64,000 bases of DNA from the NCBI GenBank assembly GCA_031408575.1, contig JANNWS010000101.1:22855-86854 (forward strand), written 5' to 3'. How positions within the stretch are numbered: position 1 is the stretch's first letter; every line of letters starts with the position of its first letter. Below are positions 1 through 7,911 of this stretch, one piece after another. The position numbers were made by a program, and so were the translations under genes. The notes beneath the pieces were generated by a model. That model was not told the origin of the DNA. It saw nothing but the letters and a program-made list of their open reading frames with translations, and searched no databases. Source of the stretch: Aliitabrizicola sp031408575 (GTDB lineage: Bacteria > Pseudomonadota > Alphaproteobacteria > Rhodobacterales > Rhodobacteraceae).

Positions 1-76
1 GCTAAACAGCGCGACGGTGCCGCATGGCCGGGTCACGGTCAATGCGTGATGCGGCGCACCGGTTTGAATGCGTGCG

Positions 77-802
77 TCAGCGAAACCTGTCCTGCAGGCG
101 TTGCAGCGCGGTCCTTGGTGCGGGTTCAGGTTCTTCCGGTGCGACCGTTGCCGCAACATTGGGTTCTTGCGACCGCCGTTCGACGTCCGACTGTCGCCCC
201 GGACCCGGCGTACCCTTGCCGGTCGAGGGTCGCGGCGGGGCCACGCGCAAGGCGACCTTGTTCAGAAACCGTGGTCCATCGCCCACCGCCAGCGCCTCGG
301 CCCCGTCCGACAGGCCGCGCAGCAGATCGTCCAGCCAATCCTGATCGGCCTTGGCGAAATCATGCAGCACATAGCCCGCCACCGCATCCTTATGCCCCGG
401 ATGCCCGATCCCCAGTCGCACGCGGCCATAGTCCTCGCCGATATGCCCGTGGATCGACCGCAGACCATTATGCCCCGCATGACCGCCGCCCTGCTTCAGC
501 CGCAGCTTGCCGGACGCAAGATCCAATTCGTCATGAAACACCCACAGTTCTGCGGGTGTCAGCTTGTAAAACCGCAGCGCCTCGCCCACTGCCTGCCCGG
601 ACAGGTTCATGAATGTGCCGGGTTTCAGCAGCACAACCGCCGCTCCGCCCAGCCGCCCCTCGGTGGTCATTCCCTGAAACCGCGATCTCCACGGTGCAAA
701 GCCATGATCGGCGGCGATCCGGTCTACCGCCATGAAGCCGATGTTATGCCGGTTGCCCGCATAGGCCGCGCCCGGATTGCCAAGCCCTGCGAAAAGTTTC
801 AT
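77..802 (-). CDS. pth: Peptidyl-tRNA hydrolase
   Basis: Hydrolyses the ester bond of peptidyl-tRNAs released from stalled ribosomes and so recycles tRNA in the cytoplasm. The N-terminus FAGLGNPG and the residues equivalent to the E. coli active site are present: Asn9, His19 (NRHNIGF), Asn66 (TFMN), Asp91 (HDELD) and Asn112 (GGHAGHNG). I start at the ATG at 802 because it begins MKLFAGLGNPG like the family; the frame stays open upstream to 856 but that part is not family-like. At 241 residues it exceeds the usual ~190; the last ~45 residues form a Pro/Arg/Glu-rich tail ending in a basic helix. rplY lies upstream on the same strand, separated by two opposite-strand genes. Confidence 0.96.
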   Translation of the reverse strand: MKLFAGLGNPGAAYAGNRHNIGFMAVDRIAADHGFAPWRSRFQGMTTEGRLGGAAVVLLKPGTFMNLSGQAVGEALRFYKLTPAELWVFHDELDLASGKLRLKQGGGHAGHNGLRSIHGHIGEDYGRVRLGIGHPGHKDAVAGYVLHDFAKADQDWLDDLLRGLSDGAEALAVGDGPRFLNKVALRVAPPRPSTGKGTPGPGRQSDVERRSQEPNVAATVAPEEPEPAPRTALQRLQDRFR

Positions 803-1017
803 GCGCGCGATCCCTTGGCTGCACCCGGCAGGCATCGTCCGGGCTGCTGCTGGCAAGGTTCAGTTAAAGCAAATCGGGCAAAAGGGGAAACCGGTTTTCC
901 CGCCCATATTGCGCAAAAACAGATGGCTAGATCGGTTTGCCCTTCTATGATTGCCCGAACCGAACCGGCGCGAGGCGTTCTGCCCGCAACCGCGCCTGAC
1001 CTGCAAGGACTGGCGGC

Positions 1018-1695
1018 ATGCGCGAATTCACCCTGAACGGCATCCTGCTTGCCATCCCGGCCTCGCAAATCTCCGGCACGCTTGATCTTGCGCTTGTCTC
1101 GGGGCGCTATGAGCATACCGAGGCCGGGGCGCTGACCGCCCATCTGCTGCCCGCCGACCGGCTGCTCGATCTTGGCGCAGGCGCGGGCTATCTGCTTTCG
1201 CTCGCCGGAAAGATCGTCACTCGGGGCCAGGTCACCGGGGTCGAGGCTGGTCCCCAGATGGTTCCCGTCGCCCGTGCGAACCTTGCGCGCAACGGCGTGA
1301 TGGGTGAGGTGGTCTGGGGTGCCGTCGTACCTGACGACCACGCGGGCGATCATGTGGGCTTCCTGCAGCGCAAGGCGTTCTGGGCCTCGGCCCTTGCGTC
1401 GTCGTCCAGCGCCCCCGCACCGGGGCGTACCGTCGATGTGCCGGCGCTGCGCTTTTGCGACCTGATCGCGCAACACCGCCCCACGGTGCTTTCCGTCGAC
1501 ATCGAAGGCGGTGAGGCGGCACTGTTTGACGGACCCTTGCCCACCCACATTCGTCTTGTCGTGATGGAACTGCATCCGCAGGTCTATGGCGGCGCTGGCA
1601 TCAAACGTATTTTCGACGGCCTCTCCGCGTCGGGCCTGACCTATCAGCCACGCGCCTCACGCGGAGCGACCGTGGTGTTCGAGCGAGTGATCTGA
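1018..1695 (+). CDS. FkbM-family SAM-dependent methyltransferase
   Basis: Predicted class I methyltransferase of 225 residues. The SAM-binding loop LLDLGAGAGYLL lies at about residues 48-59 and an acidic GVEAG strand follows. A C-terminal VLSVDIEGGEAALF segment (about 158-171) is the FkbM-family hallmark. The substrate cannot be read from sequence; FkbM-type enzymes usually methylate hydroxyls on sugars or small metabolites. It lies with the next gene on the plus strand between pth and rplY, which face the other way. No signal peptide or membrane segment is seen. Confidence 0.82.
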   Translation: MREFTLNGILLAIPASQISGTLDLALVSGRYEHTEAGALTAHLLPADRLLDLGAGAGYLLSLAGKIVTRGQVTGVEAGPQMVPVARANLARNGVMGEVVWGAVVPDDHAGDHVGFLQRKAFWASALASSSSAPAPGRTVDVPALRFCDLIAQHRPTVLSVDIEGGEAALFDGPLPTHIRLVVMELHPQVYGGAGIKRIFDGLSASGLTYQPRASRGATVVFERVI

Positions 1696-1758
1696 CGCGT
1701 CCTTGACCGCACGACCTCCGCCGCGCAACGCTGCCATAATCTGCAAAAGGACAATGCC

Positions 1759-2094
1759 ATGTATCTCACGATGAACCGCTTCAAGGTGAAGCCCGGTCAG
1801 GAGGCCACGTTCGAGGCGGTCTGGACCAGCCGTGACAGCCAGCTTCCGCAAGTGCCCGGTTTCGTTGCTTTCCACCTGTTCCGGGGTGCGCTGAAAGCAG
1901 ACCATCGCCTTTACGCCTCGCATACGGTTTGGGCCGATGAGGCGGCCTTCACGGCCTGGACGAAATCTGACGCCTTTCGGTCGGCCCACCGCGGCGCGGG
2001 CGGCCATGCCGATATCTACCTTGGCCCGCCCGAGTTGGAAATGTTCACCTCGATCCAGCATATCGGCGGGGAGAGCGTGATCGCCTCAGTTTGA
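1759..2094 (+). CDS. Antibiotic-biosynthesis-monooxygenase-like (ABM/IsdG fold) protein
   Basis: A 111-residue single-domain protein opening MYLTMNRFKVKPGQEATFE, the pattern of the ABM/dimeric alpha-beta barrel family that includes IsdG/HmuQ-type haem-degrading enzymes. A central VPGFVAFHLFRG strand and a W...F..W..S.AF segment follow as in that family. Members use no metal or flavin cofactor and often act as dimers. An AAAAGGAC motif precedes the ATG. It may be co-transcribed with the FkbM-type gene 63 bases upstream. Whether it acts on haem, quinols or reactive aldehydes cannot be decided; no haem uptake genes are in view. Confidence 0.75.
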   Translation: MYLTMNRFKVKPGQEATFEAVWTSRDSQLPQVPGFVAFHLFRGALKADHRLYASHTVWADEAAFTAWTKSDAFRSAHRGAGGHADIYLGPPELEMFTSIQHIGGESVIASV

Positions 2095-2290
2095 GTCAAA
2101 TTTCGTTTCTTTTCGGCTTAAATACCCCCTTGGGCGGCCCAGGCAGAATGCTCTCATTTCAATCTGCTCCGATCCCGCTTTTGAGCTAGGCGATGCCGGC
2201 ACGATCTGCGCCGATCGTTCTCTGCCCGGCCCGACCGGGGCGAAAGCCCGGAGCCAAGTTTTGCTTGTCAGACGCTGATCAGACGCTGAA

Positions 2291-2323
2291 ATGCAAAACG
2301 CGCGGGGCGTTGGCCCCGCGCGT
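2291..2323 (-). terminator. Rho-independent terminator of rplY
   Basis: A perfect 11-bp stem (ACGCGCGGGGC, 2298-2308, pairing with GCCCCGCGCGT, 2313-2323) closes a GTTG tetraloop. Read on the minus strand it is followed at once by TTTT. It lies 28 bases past the rplY stop codon. Confidence 0.93.
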
Positions 2324-2351
2324 GTCATCACCCGGAAAAACCGGGGTCAAA

Positions 2352-2951
2352 TCATGCTTCTTCGTTGTCCGTTGACCGCAGGCCCGAGGGGGCGGCGATA
2401 TTGGCGATCACAAAGTTTCGCTCGATCGTCGAAGCGGCGCCCTCGGGCAGCACCACATCGCTGATGTGAATTACATCGCCGATGTTCTTGCCGGTCAGGT
2501 CCACCGTGATGTGATCGGGGATATCGCCCGCGGTCACTTCCAGTTCCACTTCCGGGCGTACCACGGTCAGCGTGCCACCGCGCTTCAGGCCCGGCGCATC
2601 ATCGTGATTGATGAAGGTCACGTGAATGAACAGGTTGACGCGGCTGGTACGGCGCAGACGCATGAAATCGACATGCGTCGGCAGGTCGCGCACGACATCG
2701 CGCTGCACGCCGCGGCAGATCACCCGCACGTCGTCTTCGCCCGGAACCTTCAGGTTGAACAGCGTTGACAGGAACCGGCCCTGCTTGAGCCGCTTCAGAA
2801 GCGTATTGTAGTTGATATTGATGGCCACCGGGTCTTTGTGGTCGCCATAAACAATACCGGGTACGTTGCCCTCACGACGAGCTTGACGAGCGGCCCCCTT
2901 GCCTGTCCCCGTCCGTACCTCGGCGTGAAAATCAGGGATTTCACCAGCCAT
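2352..2951 (-). CDS. rplY: 50S ribosomal protein L25 (Ctc type)
   Basis: Binds 5S rRNA in the large ribosomal subunit. The 199-residue length marks the long, two-domain Ctc/TL5 form. An N-terminal L25 domain contains ARREGNVPGIVYG and the RFLSTLFNL strand; a C-terminal TL5-type beta domain contains VEVTAGDIPDHITVDL-like strands, and the tail is acidic (DNEEA). I start at the ATG at 2951 because MAGEIPDFHAEVRTGTGKGAARQARR is family-like and a GGAGAA motif sits just upstream. The frame continues open to 3569 but that extension is low-complexity read-through. A strong terminator follows. Confidence 0.96.
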   Translation of the reverse strand: MAGEIPDFHAEVRTGTGKGAARQARREGNVPGIVYGDHKDPVAININYNTLLKRLKQGRFLSTLFNLKVPGEDDVRVICRGVQRDVVRDLPTHVDFMRLRRTSRVNLFIHVTFINHDDAPGLKRGGTLTVVRPEVELEVTAGDIPDHITVDLTGKNIGDVIHISDVVLPEGAASTIERNFVIANIAAPSGLRSTDNEEA

Positions 2952-3204
2952 TTGAGGTTCTCCATATGTAAATCCGCCGCCCTCCAAGGGTGTGCGACGC
3001 GATCGCGGGGCTATAGCGGGGATTCGCGCAGGGGGGAAGGGCCAACTTGGCCGGCCCGCGTCATCCATGCGCTTTTGCCGTCGCGTCGCGCCCGAACCGG
3101 GGATGTCGCCCGCAGGATTGCCCCAAGGCGCGGACCGTTCTACCTGTCGCGGGTAGTTCATACGCGGCCCCGGTTCTTGTTGGGTCGGCAGATCCGAGGC
3201 TTCC

Positions 3205-4359
3205 ATGCCCTTGCTGACCATCCTTGTCGCCGCCCGCCCGGCGGTGGCCGCCTTTGCCGCGATGGGCGTTGTCTGGGGTGCCTTCGCTGCCGTCTTGCCC
3301 GACCTCAAGACCATGCTTGGTGTAGATGAGACGCAGCTTGGCCTGCTGTTGTTGTTCACCCCCATCGCCGGAGTTGCCGCCATGCTGGCCGCCCCCGCCG
3401 CAGGTGCGCGGTTGGGGCGCATCGCACTTCCCGTCGCAAGCATTTTCATGGCGCTGGTCTTTGTCTTGCCGGGCCAGATCAGCGTGGCGTGGCTTTTCCC
3501 CGTTGCCATGATGGCCTGCGGGGCGGCGACCGGCCTGACCGACGTTCTGATGAACGCCCGGGTCGCCACGCTGGAGAATGACCGGAACCTGCATCTGATG
3601 AATCTCTGCCACGCCGCCTATTCCTTCGGATATGCCGGGGGCGCGCTGGCGACCGGGGCAATGCGTAGTGCGGGCTGGCCGCCCGGCGATGTGATGACAG
3701 CCACTGCCATCGGCGCCCTTGTCTTTGCCTTTTGTACTTTGGAGCGGGATGGCACGATCCACGGCCTGCTGAAACCGAGGGATGGCACCTCAGGCCACCT
3801 TGGCCTGATCCCCGTCATTGGGGGCGGCATCGTGCTGATCGCCTTTCTGACCGAGAATGCCGCCGAAAACTGGTCGGCGCTTCATATCGAGCAAACCCTA
3901 GGCGGATCGCCAGCCCAAGGCGCGCTTGGGCCGGCCGCCCTTGCCCTGACGATGGGGTTTGCGCGCCTTGCGGGACAAGGCCTCGTTACCCGCGTCAACC
4001 CGTTCCACCTGCTCAAGGGCGGTGCCGTTCTATCAGCCTGTGGTGCGCTGGTTGCAGCCATGGCGACCAGCCCGGCAATGGCCTATACCGGATTTGTCAT
4101 CATGGGTGCGGGATCTTCGGTCATCGCCCCGACCGCGTTCAGCCTGGTCGGGCGCCTCGCCGAACCCGCCGCGCGCGCCCGTGCCGTTGCCCGTGCCACG
4201 CTGCTGGGATATTTCGGGTATTTCTTCGGCCCGCCGATTCTGGGGGTCATCGCCGGCAGCTTCGGCCTGCGGATGGCCTTTGTCTTTGCGGCGGTGATGC
4301 TGCTGACCGTGCTGATCCTTGCCCCGATCATGGCGCAGGCCCGCGCCCGGTCTGCGTAA
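3205..4359 (+). CDS. Major facilitator superfamily transporter
   Basis: An inner-membrane secondary transporter of 384 residues with about 12 hydrophobic segments. The fold begins at VAAFAAMGVVWGAFAAVLPDL and there is an internal duplication, with the second half starting near LGLIPVIGGGIVLI. The pattern resembles the YbjJ-like MFS subgroup common in Alphaproteobacteria, many of which are predicted exporters or sugar transporters. A GAGG motif precedes the ATG. It is transcribed alone, convergent with the lldD-like gene, and a two-part hairpin terminator lies between them. The substrate is unknown. Confidence 0.88.
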   Translation: MPLLTILVAARPAVAAFAAMGVVWGAFAAVLPDLKTMLGVDETQLGLLLLFTPIAGVAAMLAAPAAGARLGRIALPVASIFMALVFVLPGQISVAWLFPVAMMACGAATGLTDVLMNARVATLENDRNLHLMNLCHAAYSFGYAGGALATGAMRSAGWPPGDVMTATAIGALVFAFCTLERDGTIHGLLKPRDGTSGHLGLIPVIGGGIVLIAFLTENAAENWSALHIEQTLGGSPAQGALGPAALALTMGFARLAGQGLVTRVNPFHLLKGGAVLSACGALVAAMATSPAMAYTGFVIMGAGSSVIAPTAFSLVGRLAEPAARARAVARATLLGYFGYFFGPPILGVIAGSFGLRMAFVFAAVMLLTVLILAPIMAQARARSA

Positions 4360-4380
4360 CGCCACCTCCGCCGCGTTCCC

Positions 4381-4425
4381 AAATTCCTTCGAAGGAATTT
4401 GCCAAAAGCCTTTCAAGGCTTTTGG
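4381..4425. terminator. Bidirectional double-palindrome terminator
   Basis: Two perfect inverted repeats stand back to back between convergent genes. The first is the 20-bp palindrome AAATTCCTTCGAAGGAATTT (4381-4400). The second is a 10-bp stem, CCAAAAGCCT pairing with AGGCTTTTGG, at 4402-4425. The A/T tracts in the arms suit termination in both directions. I recall this pair of motifs as frequent downstream of genes in Rhodobacteraceae, so it may also be a dispersed repeat. Confidence 0.8.
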
Positions 4426-4436
4426 TCGCGCCCGCT

Positions 4437-5600
4437 CTAAACCCAGTCACCCTCGAACCCGCGTGGCATCAGCACATTGTCGGGGCTCATCTGTTTCACA
4501 TCCCGCTCTCCCAAGAGCGCGAGTGTTGTGTCCATTTCCTTGTGGATCACGTCCAGCGCCGCAGTGACGCCGGCTTCGCCCATCGCACCCAGGCCGTAGA
4601 TATAGCTGCGCCCGATCATGGTACCCTTCGCGCCCAGGGCGAGTGCCTTCAGCACGTCCTGCCCGGACCGGATACCGCTATCCAGAAACACCTCGGTCCG
4701 CCCACCCACGGCACGCATGATCGACGGCAGCATCCGGATCGACGACAGCGCGCCATCCAGTTGCCTGCCGCCATGGTTCGACACGACAATGGCATCCGCG
4801 CCGAAATCGACGGCGCGCCGGGCATCTTCCACGTCCAGAATGCCCTTCAGAATGAACTTGCCGCCCCAGGCATCCCTGATCTTTGCGATCTTGGTCCAGT
4901 CCAACTGCGGGTCGAACTGCTCCTTGGTCCAGCTCATCAGCGACCGCAGATCGCCCACCCCCTTGGCATGTCCCACGATATTGCCGAACGTCCGCCGACG
5001 CGTGCCGAGCATCCCCAGCCCCCAATGCGGCTTGGTCGCAAGGTTCAGCAGGTTTTTCACCGTCAGCCGCGGCGGGGCCGTCAGGTCGTTTTTCATATCC
5101 TTGTGCCGTTGGCCCAGAATCTGAAGATCAAGCGTCAGAACCAGCGCCGAGCACTTCGCCTTTTTCGCCCGCTCGATCATGCCCGCGACAAAGTCTTCGT
5201 CCCGCATGACGTAAAGCTGAAACCAGAACGGCTGGGCCGTATTCTCGGCCACATCCTCGATGGAACAGATCGACATGGTAGACAGCGTGAATGGCACGCC
5301 GAATTTCTCCGCCGCCCGCGCCGCCTTGATCTCGCCGTCGGCGCATTGCATCCCCGTCATGCCCACCGGTGCCAGCGCCACCGGCATCGCCACCGGCTGC
5401 CCGACCATCGTGCTGGCCGTGGTGCGTCCGGTCATGTCGACGGCCACCTTCTGGCGCAGCCGCAACAGCGCAAAATCGGTGGTATTTTCGCGAAACGTCT
5501 GTTCGGTGTAGCTGCCGCTTTCGCAATAGTCGTAGAACATGCGCGGCGCGCGGCGCCGGTGCATCTGCTTGAGGTCGTCGATGCAGGTAATGACGGGCAA
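4437..5600 (-). CDS. lldD: FMN-dependent alpha-hydroxy-acid dehydrogenase (L-lactate dehydrogenase LldD-like)
   Basis: Oxidises L-lactate or a related 2-hydroxy acid with FMN and feeds electrons to the respiratory chain. The FMN TIM-barrel is complete: ITCIDDLK at the start, APVGMTGMQ, the catalytic SNHGGRQLDG, and the phosphate-binding DSGIRSGQDVLKALALGAKGTMIGR near the end. An AAGGAG motif sits 7 bases before a TTG at 5600, which would give MPVITCIDDLK as in homologues. An in-frame ATG at 5606 is only one base from that motif and a TTG at 5621 has none, so 5600 is preferred although 5606 is possible. Substrate specificity within the family is not certain. Confidence 0.88.
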   Translation of the reverse strand: MPVITCIDDLKQMHRRRAPRMFYDYCESGSYTEQTFRENTTDFALLRLRQKVAVDMTGRTTASTMVGQPVAMPVALAPVGMTGMQCADGEIKAARAAEKFGVPFTLSTMSICSIEDVAENTAQPFWFQLYVMRDEDFVAGMIERAKKAKCSALVLTLDLQILGQRHKDMKNDLTAPPRLTVKNLLNLATKPHWGLGMLGTRRRTFGNIVGHAKGVGDLRSLMSWTKEQFDPQLDWTKIAKIRDAWGGKFILKGILDVEDARRAVDFGADAIVVSNHGGRQLDGALSSIRMLPSIMRAVGGRTEVFLDSGIRSGQDVLKALALGAKGTMIGRSYIYGLGAMGEAGVTAALDVIHKEMDTTLALLGERDVKQMSPDNVLMPRGFEGDWV

Positions 5601-5742
5601 CGGCATACTCCTTCGCGTCAACGGTCAACATTTATTACCAATCGCTCGCCCGAAGATCAATGACGGCCCGCTCTTACCCGACAGCCATACCGTGCGACCC
5701 GGATGCCGCGGCAGAACAAAGGCGCGCGCGATGCGCCCCGCT

Positions 5743-6534
5743 TCAGGCCCGGTGCGCCCCTGCCGCCAGCCCCGCAATCCGCGCCAACACCTCGGCCACC
5801 GACTTTCCTGCGCCGATTTCCTGCACGATGGCCGATCCCACGACACAGCCATCCGCCACCGCCGCAATCGCCTGCGCCGCCTCGGGCGTGGTGATCCCGA
5901 AGCCGACGATTACCGGTAGATCGGTCGCCGCCTTGATCCGCGCCACCTCTGGTGCCACATCCCCGGCTGTCGCGGCCCCTGCCCCCGTGATCCCGGTAAT
6001 CGAAACATAATAGACGAACCCCGAGGTGTTCCGAAGCACTGTCGGCAACCGCTTTGCATCCGTTGTCGGCGTCGCCAGCCGGATGAAGTTCAACCCTGCG
6101 GCCTGTGCTGGCAGGCACAGTTCTGCATCCTCTTCGGGCGGCAGATCGACCACGATCAGCCCGTCGATCCCCGCCGCCACTGCCTCGGATAGGAACCGGT
6201 CCACGCCGCGCGAGAAGATCGGGTTGTAATAGCCCATCAAGACAACCGGTGTCACCGGGTCGACTTGCCGGAACGCGGCCACCATCGCCAGCGTCTTTGT
6301 CAGCGTCTGCCCCGACGCCAGAGCCCGCTGCCCGGCCAGCTGAATTGTCGGCCCGTCGGCCATCGGATCGGTAAAGGGGATGCCCAGTTCGATGATATCG
6401 ACCCCCGCCCCGGGCATCCCCTTCATCACCGCCAGCGACGTCTCAAGATCCGGGTCACCGCCCATGATATAGGCCACAAACGCCTTTTTCCCCTCGCCGC
6501 GCAGGCGGGTGAACGTATCGTCAATTCTGGTCAT
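5743..6534 (-). CDS. trpA: Tryptophan synthase alpha subunit
   Basis: Cleaves indole-3-glycerol phosphate to indole and glyceraldehyde-3-phosphate in the TrpAB complex. The 263 residues carry family signatures: FVAYIMGGDPD at the N-terminus, the catalytic Glu in DIIELGIPFTDPMADGP, the second acid in LIVVDLPPEED, and the phosphate-binding VGFGITTPE and GSAIV loops. trpB is not in the window. The gene is divergent from ychF, a neighbour pair I associate with this group. Confidence 0.97.
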   Translation of the reverse strand: MTRIDDTFTRLRGEGKKAFVAYIMGGDPDLETSLAVMKGMPGAGVDIIELGIPFTDPMADGPTIQLAGQRALASGQTLTKTLAMVAAFRQVDPVTPVVLMGYYNPIFSRGVDRFLSEAVAAGIDGLIVVDLPPEEDAELCLPAQAAGLNFIRLATPTTDAKRLPTVLRNTSGFVYYVSITGITGAGAATAGDVAPEVARIKAATDLPVIVGFGITTPEAAQAIAAVADGCVVGSAIVQEIGAGKSVAEVLARIAGLAAGAHRA

Positions 6535-6669
6535 GCTTGGCTATCCCCTGCGCTGCATCTGCGGTGTGCGACAAGGCCGCGCGAAAATCAATGCCCCCAC
6601 TGGAACGGCTGCGCTTGCGAAGGGGCTGTGCCTTGCCTAAAAGCGCGCGAAACGTCAGGAGATCGCGTC

Positions 6670-7767
6670 ATGGGGTTCAGGATGGGCATTGTCGGGCTGC
6701 CGAACGTCGGCAAGTCCACGCTCTTCAACGCGGTGACGCGGACGGCGGCGGCGCAGGCGGCCAACTTTCCGTTCTGCACGATCGAGCCCAACGTCGGCGA
6801 CGTCGCCGTGCCGGATGCCCGGCTGGAAAAGCTGGCGGCCATCGCAGGGTCCAAGCAGATCATCCCGACCCGGATCACCTTTGTCGATATCGCCGGATTG
6901 GTGCGGGGCGCCTCGAAGGGCGAGGGGTTGGGTAACCAGTTCCTCGCGAACATCCGCGAATGTGATGCCATTGCCCATGTCCTGCGCTGTTTTGAGGACG
7001 GTGACATCACCCATGTCGAAGGCCGCATCGACCCGATTGCGGATGCCGAGACCATTGAGACGGAACTGATGCTGGCCGACATGGAATCGGTCGAGCGGCG
7101 TCTTGCCAACCTGGCGCGCAAGCTGAAGGGCGGCGACAAAGAGGCGCTGGATCAGGACCGGCTGCTGCGCGTCGCGATGACAGCACTTGAAGCGGGCAAG
7201 CCCGCCCGGACGGTGATGATCGCCGAAGATGATCAGCGCACATGGCGATTGCTGCAACTTCTGACCGCCAAGCCGGTGCTGTTCGTCTGCAATGTCGAGG
7301 AATCGGCGGCGGCCAGCGGCAATTCCCAATCAGCGCGCGTGGCCGAAATGGCCGCGAAACAGGGTGCTGGCATGGTCGTGATCTCGGCCCGGATCGAAGA
7401 GGAAATCAGCCAGCTAGAGGCCGAAGAGGCCGCGATGTTCCTCGGCGAGATGGGTCTGGAAGAAGCCGGTCTGGATCGGCTGATCCGGGCGGGATATGAA
7501 TTGCTGGGATTGCAGACCTATTTCACCGTCGGGCCGAAAGAGGCGCGGGCTTGGACGATCCTGAACGGCACGCTGGCCCCCGCGGCAGCGGGCGTGATTC
7601 ATGGCGATTTCGAAAAGGGCTTTATCCGCGCCGAAACCGTCGGATATGACGACTACATCACCGGAAAGGGCGAGGCGGGCGCAAAAGAGGCGGGCAAATT
7701 CCGGGTCGAGGGCAAGACCTATGAGGTAAAGGACGGCGATGTGCTGCATTTCCTGTTCAGCGGCTGA
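6670..7767 (+). CDS. ychF: Redox-regulated ATPase YchF (OLA1 family)
   Basis: A ribosome-associated Obg-family P-loop protein that prefers ATP to GTP. Of its 365 residues, the P-loop GLPNVGKST is at 9-17, DIAGLVRGAS is the G3 region, and the NVEE segment replaces NKxD, explaining the ATP preference. The C-terminal TGS domain ends in KVKDGDVLHF-like sequence (YEVKDGDVLHFLF). An AGGAG motif precedes the ATG at 6670; longer upstream frame from 6265 lies over trpA and is discarded. Confidence 0.96.
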   Translation: MGFRMGIVGLPNVGKSTLFNAVTRTAAAQAANFPFCTIEPNVGDVAVPDARLEKLAAIAGSKQIIPTRITFVDIAGLVRGASKGEGLGNQFLANIRECDAIAHVLRCFEDGDITHVEGRIDPIADAETIETELMLADMESVERRLANLARKLKGGDKEALDQDRLLRVAMTALEAGKPARTVMIAEDDQRTWRLLQLLTAKPVLFVCNVEESAAASGNSQSARVAEMAAKQGAGMVVISARIEEEISQLEAEEAAMFLGEMGLEEAGLDRLIRAGYELLGLQTYFTVGPKEARAWTILNGTLAPAAAGVIHGDFEKGFIRAETVGYDDYITGKGEAGAKEAGKFRVEGKTYEVKDGDVLHFLFSG

Positions 7768-7865
7768 ACAGGGCCGGACGCCGCGTCTATTCACGACATG
7801 ATTTGGGTCCGGGGTTTATGTTTGCCGGGCAAGCATGAGCGTTGACCAATACCGTCCTACGCCGT

Positions 7866-7893
7866 GCTCCGGACGGGTGATCCCGCCCGGAGC
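7866..7893. terminator. Hairpin between convergent ychF and sulfatase genes
   Basis: A GC-rich stem-loop, GCTCCGG (7866-7872) pairing with CCGGAGC (7887-7893), with an inner CGGG/CCCG stem around TGAT. There is no T-run on either side, so it may be a factor-dependent terminator or an mRNA 3' end stabiliser. Confidence 0.5.
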
Positions 7894-7911
7894 GTTGGTA
7901 TCAGACCTGGT

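Noticed and set aside
68..1036. Long plus-strand frame of 322 codons at the left end
   Set aside because: Antisense to pth; composition is a GC-rich mirror and has no family features.
2952..3569. N-terminal extension of rplY by about 200 codons
   Set aside because: Low-complexity read-through opposite the MFS gene; L25 similarity and the ribosome site begin at 2951.
3732..5663. 643-codon plus-strand frame
   Set aside because: Runs through the MFS gene in another frame and antisense to the lldD-like gene; no protein family signal.
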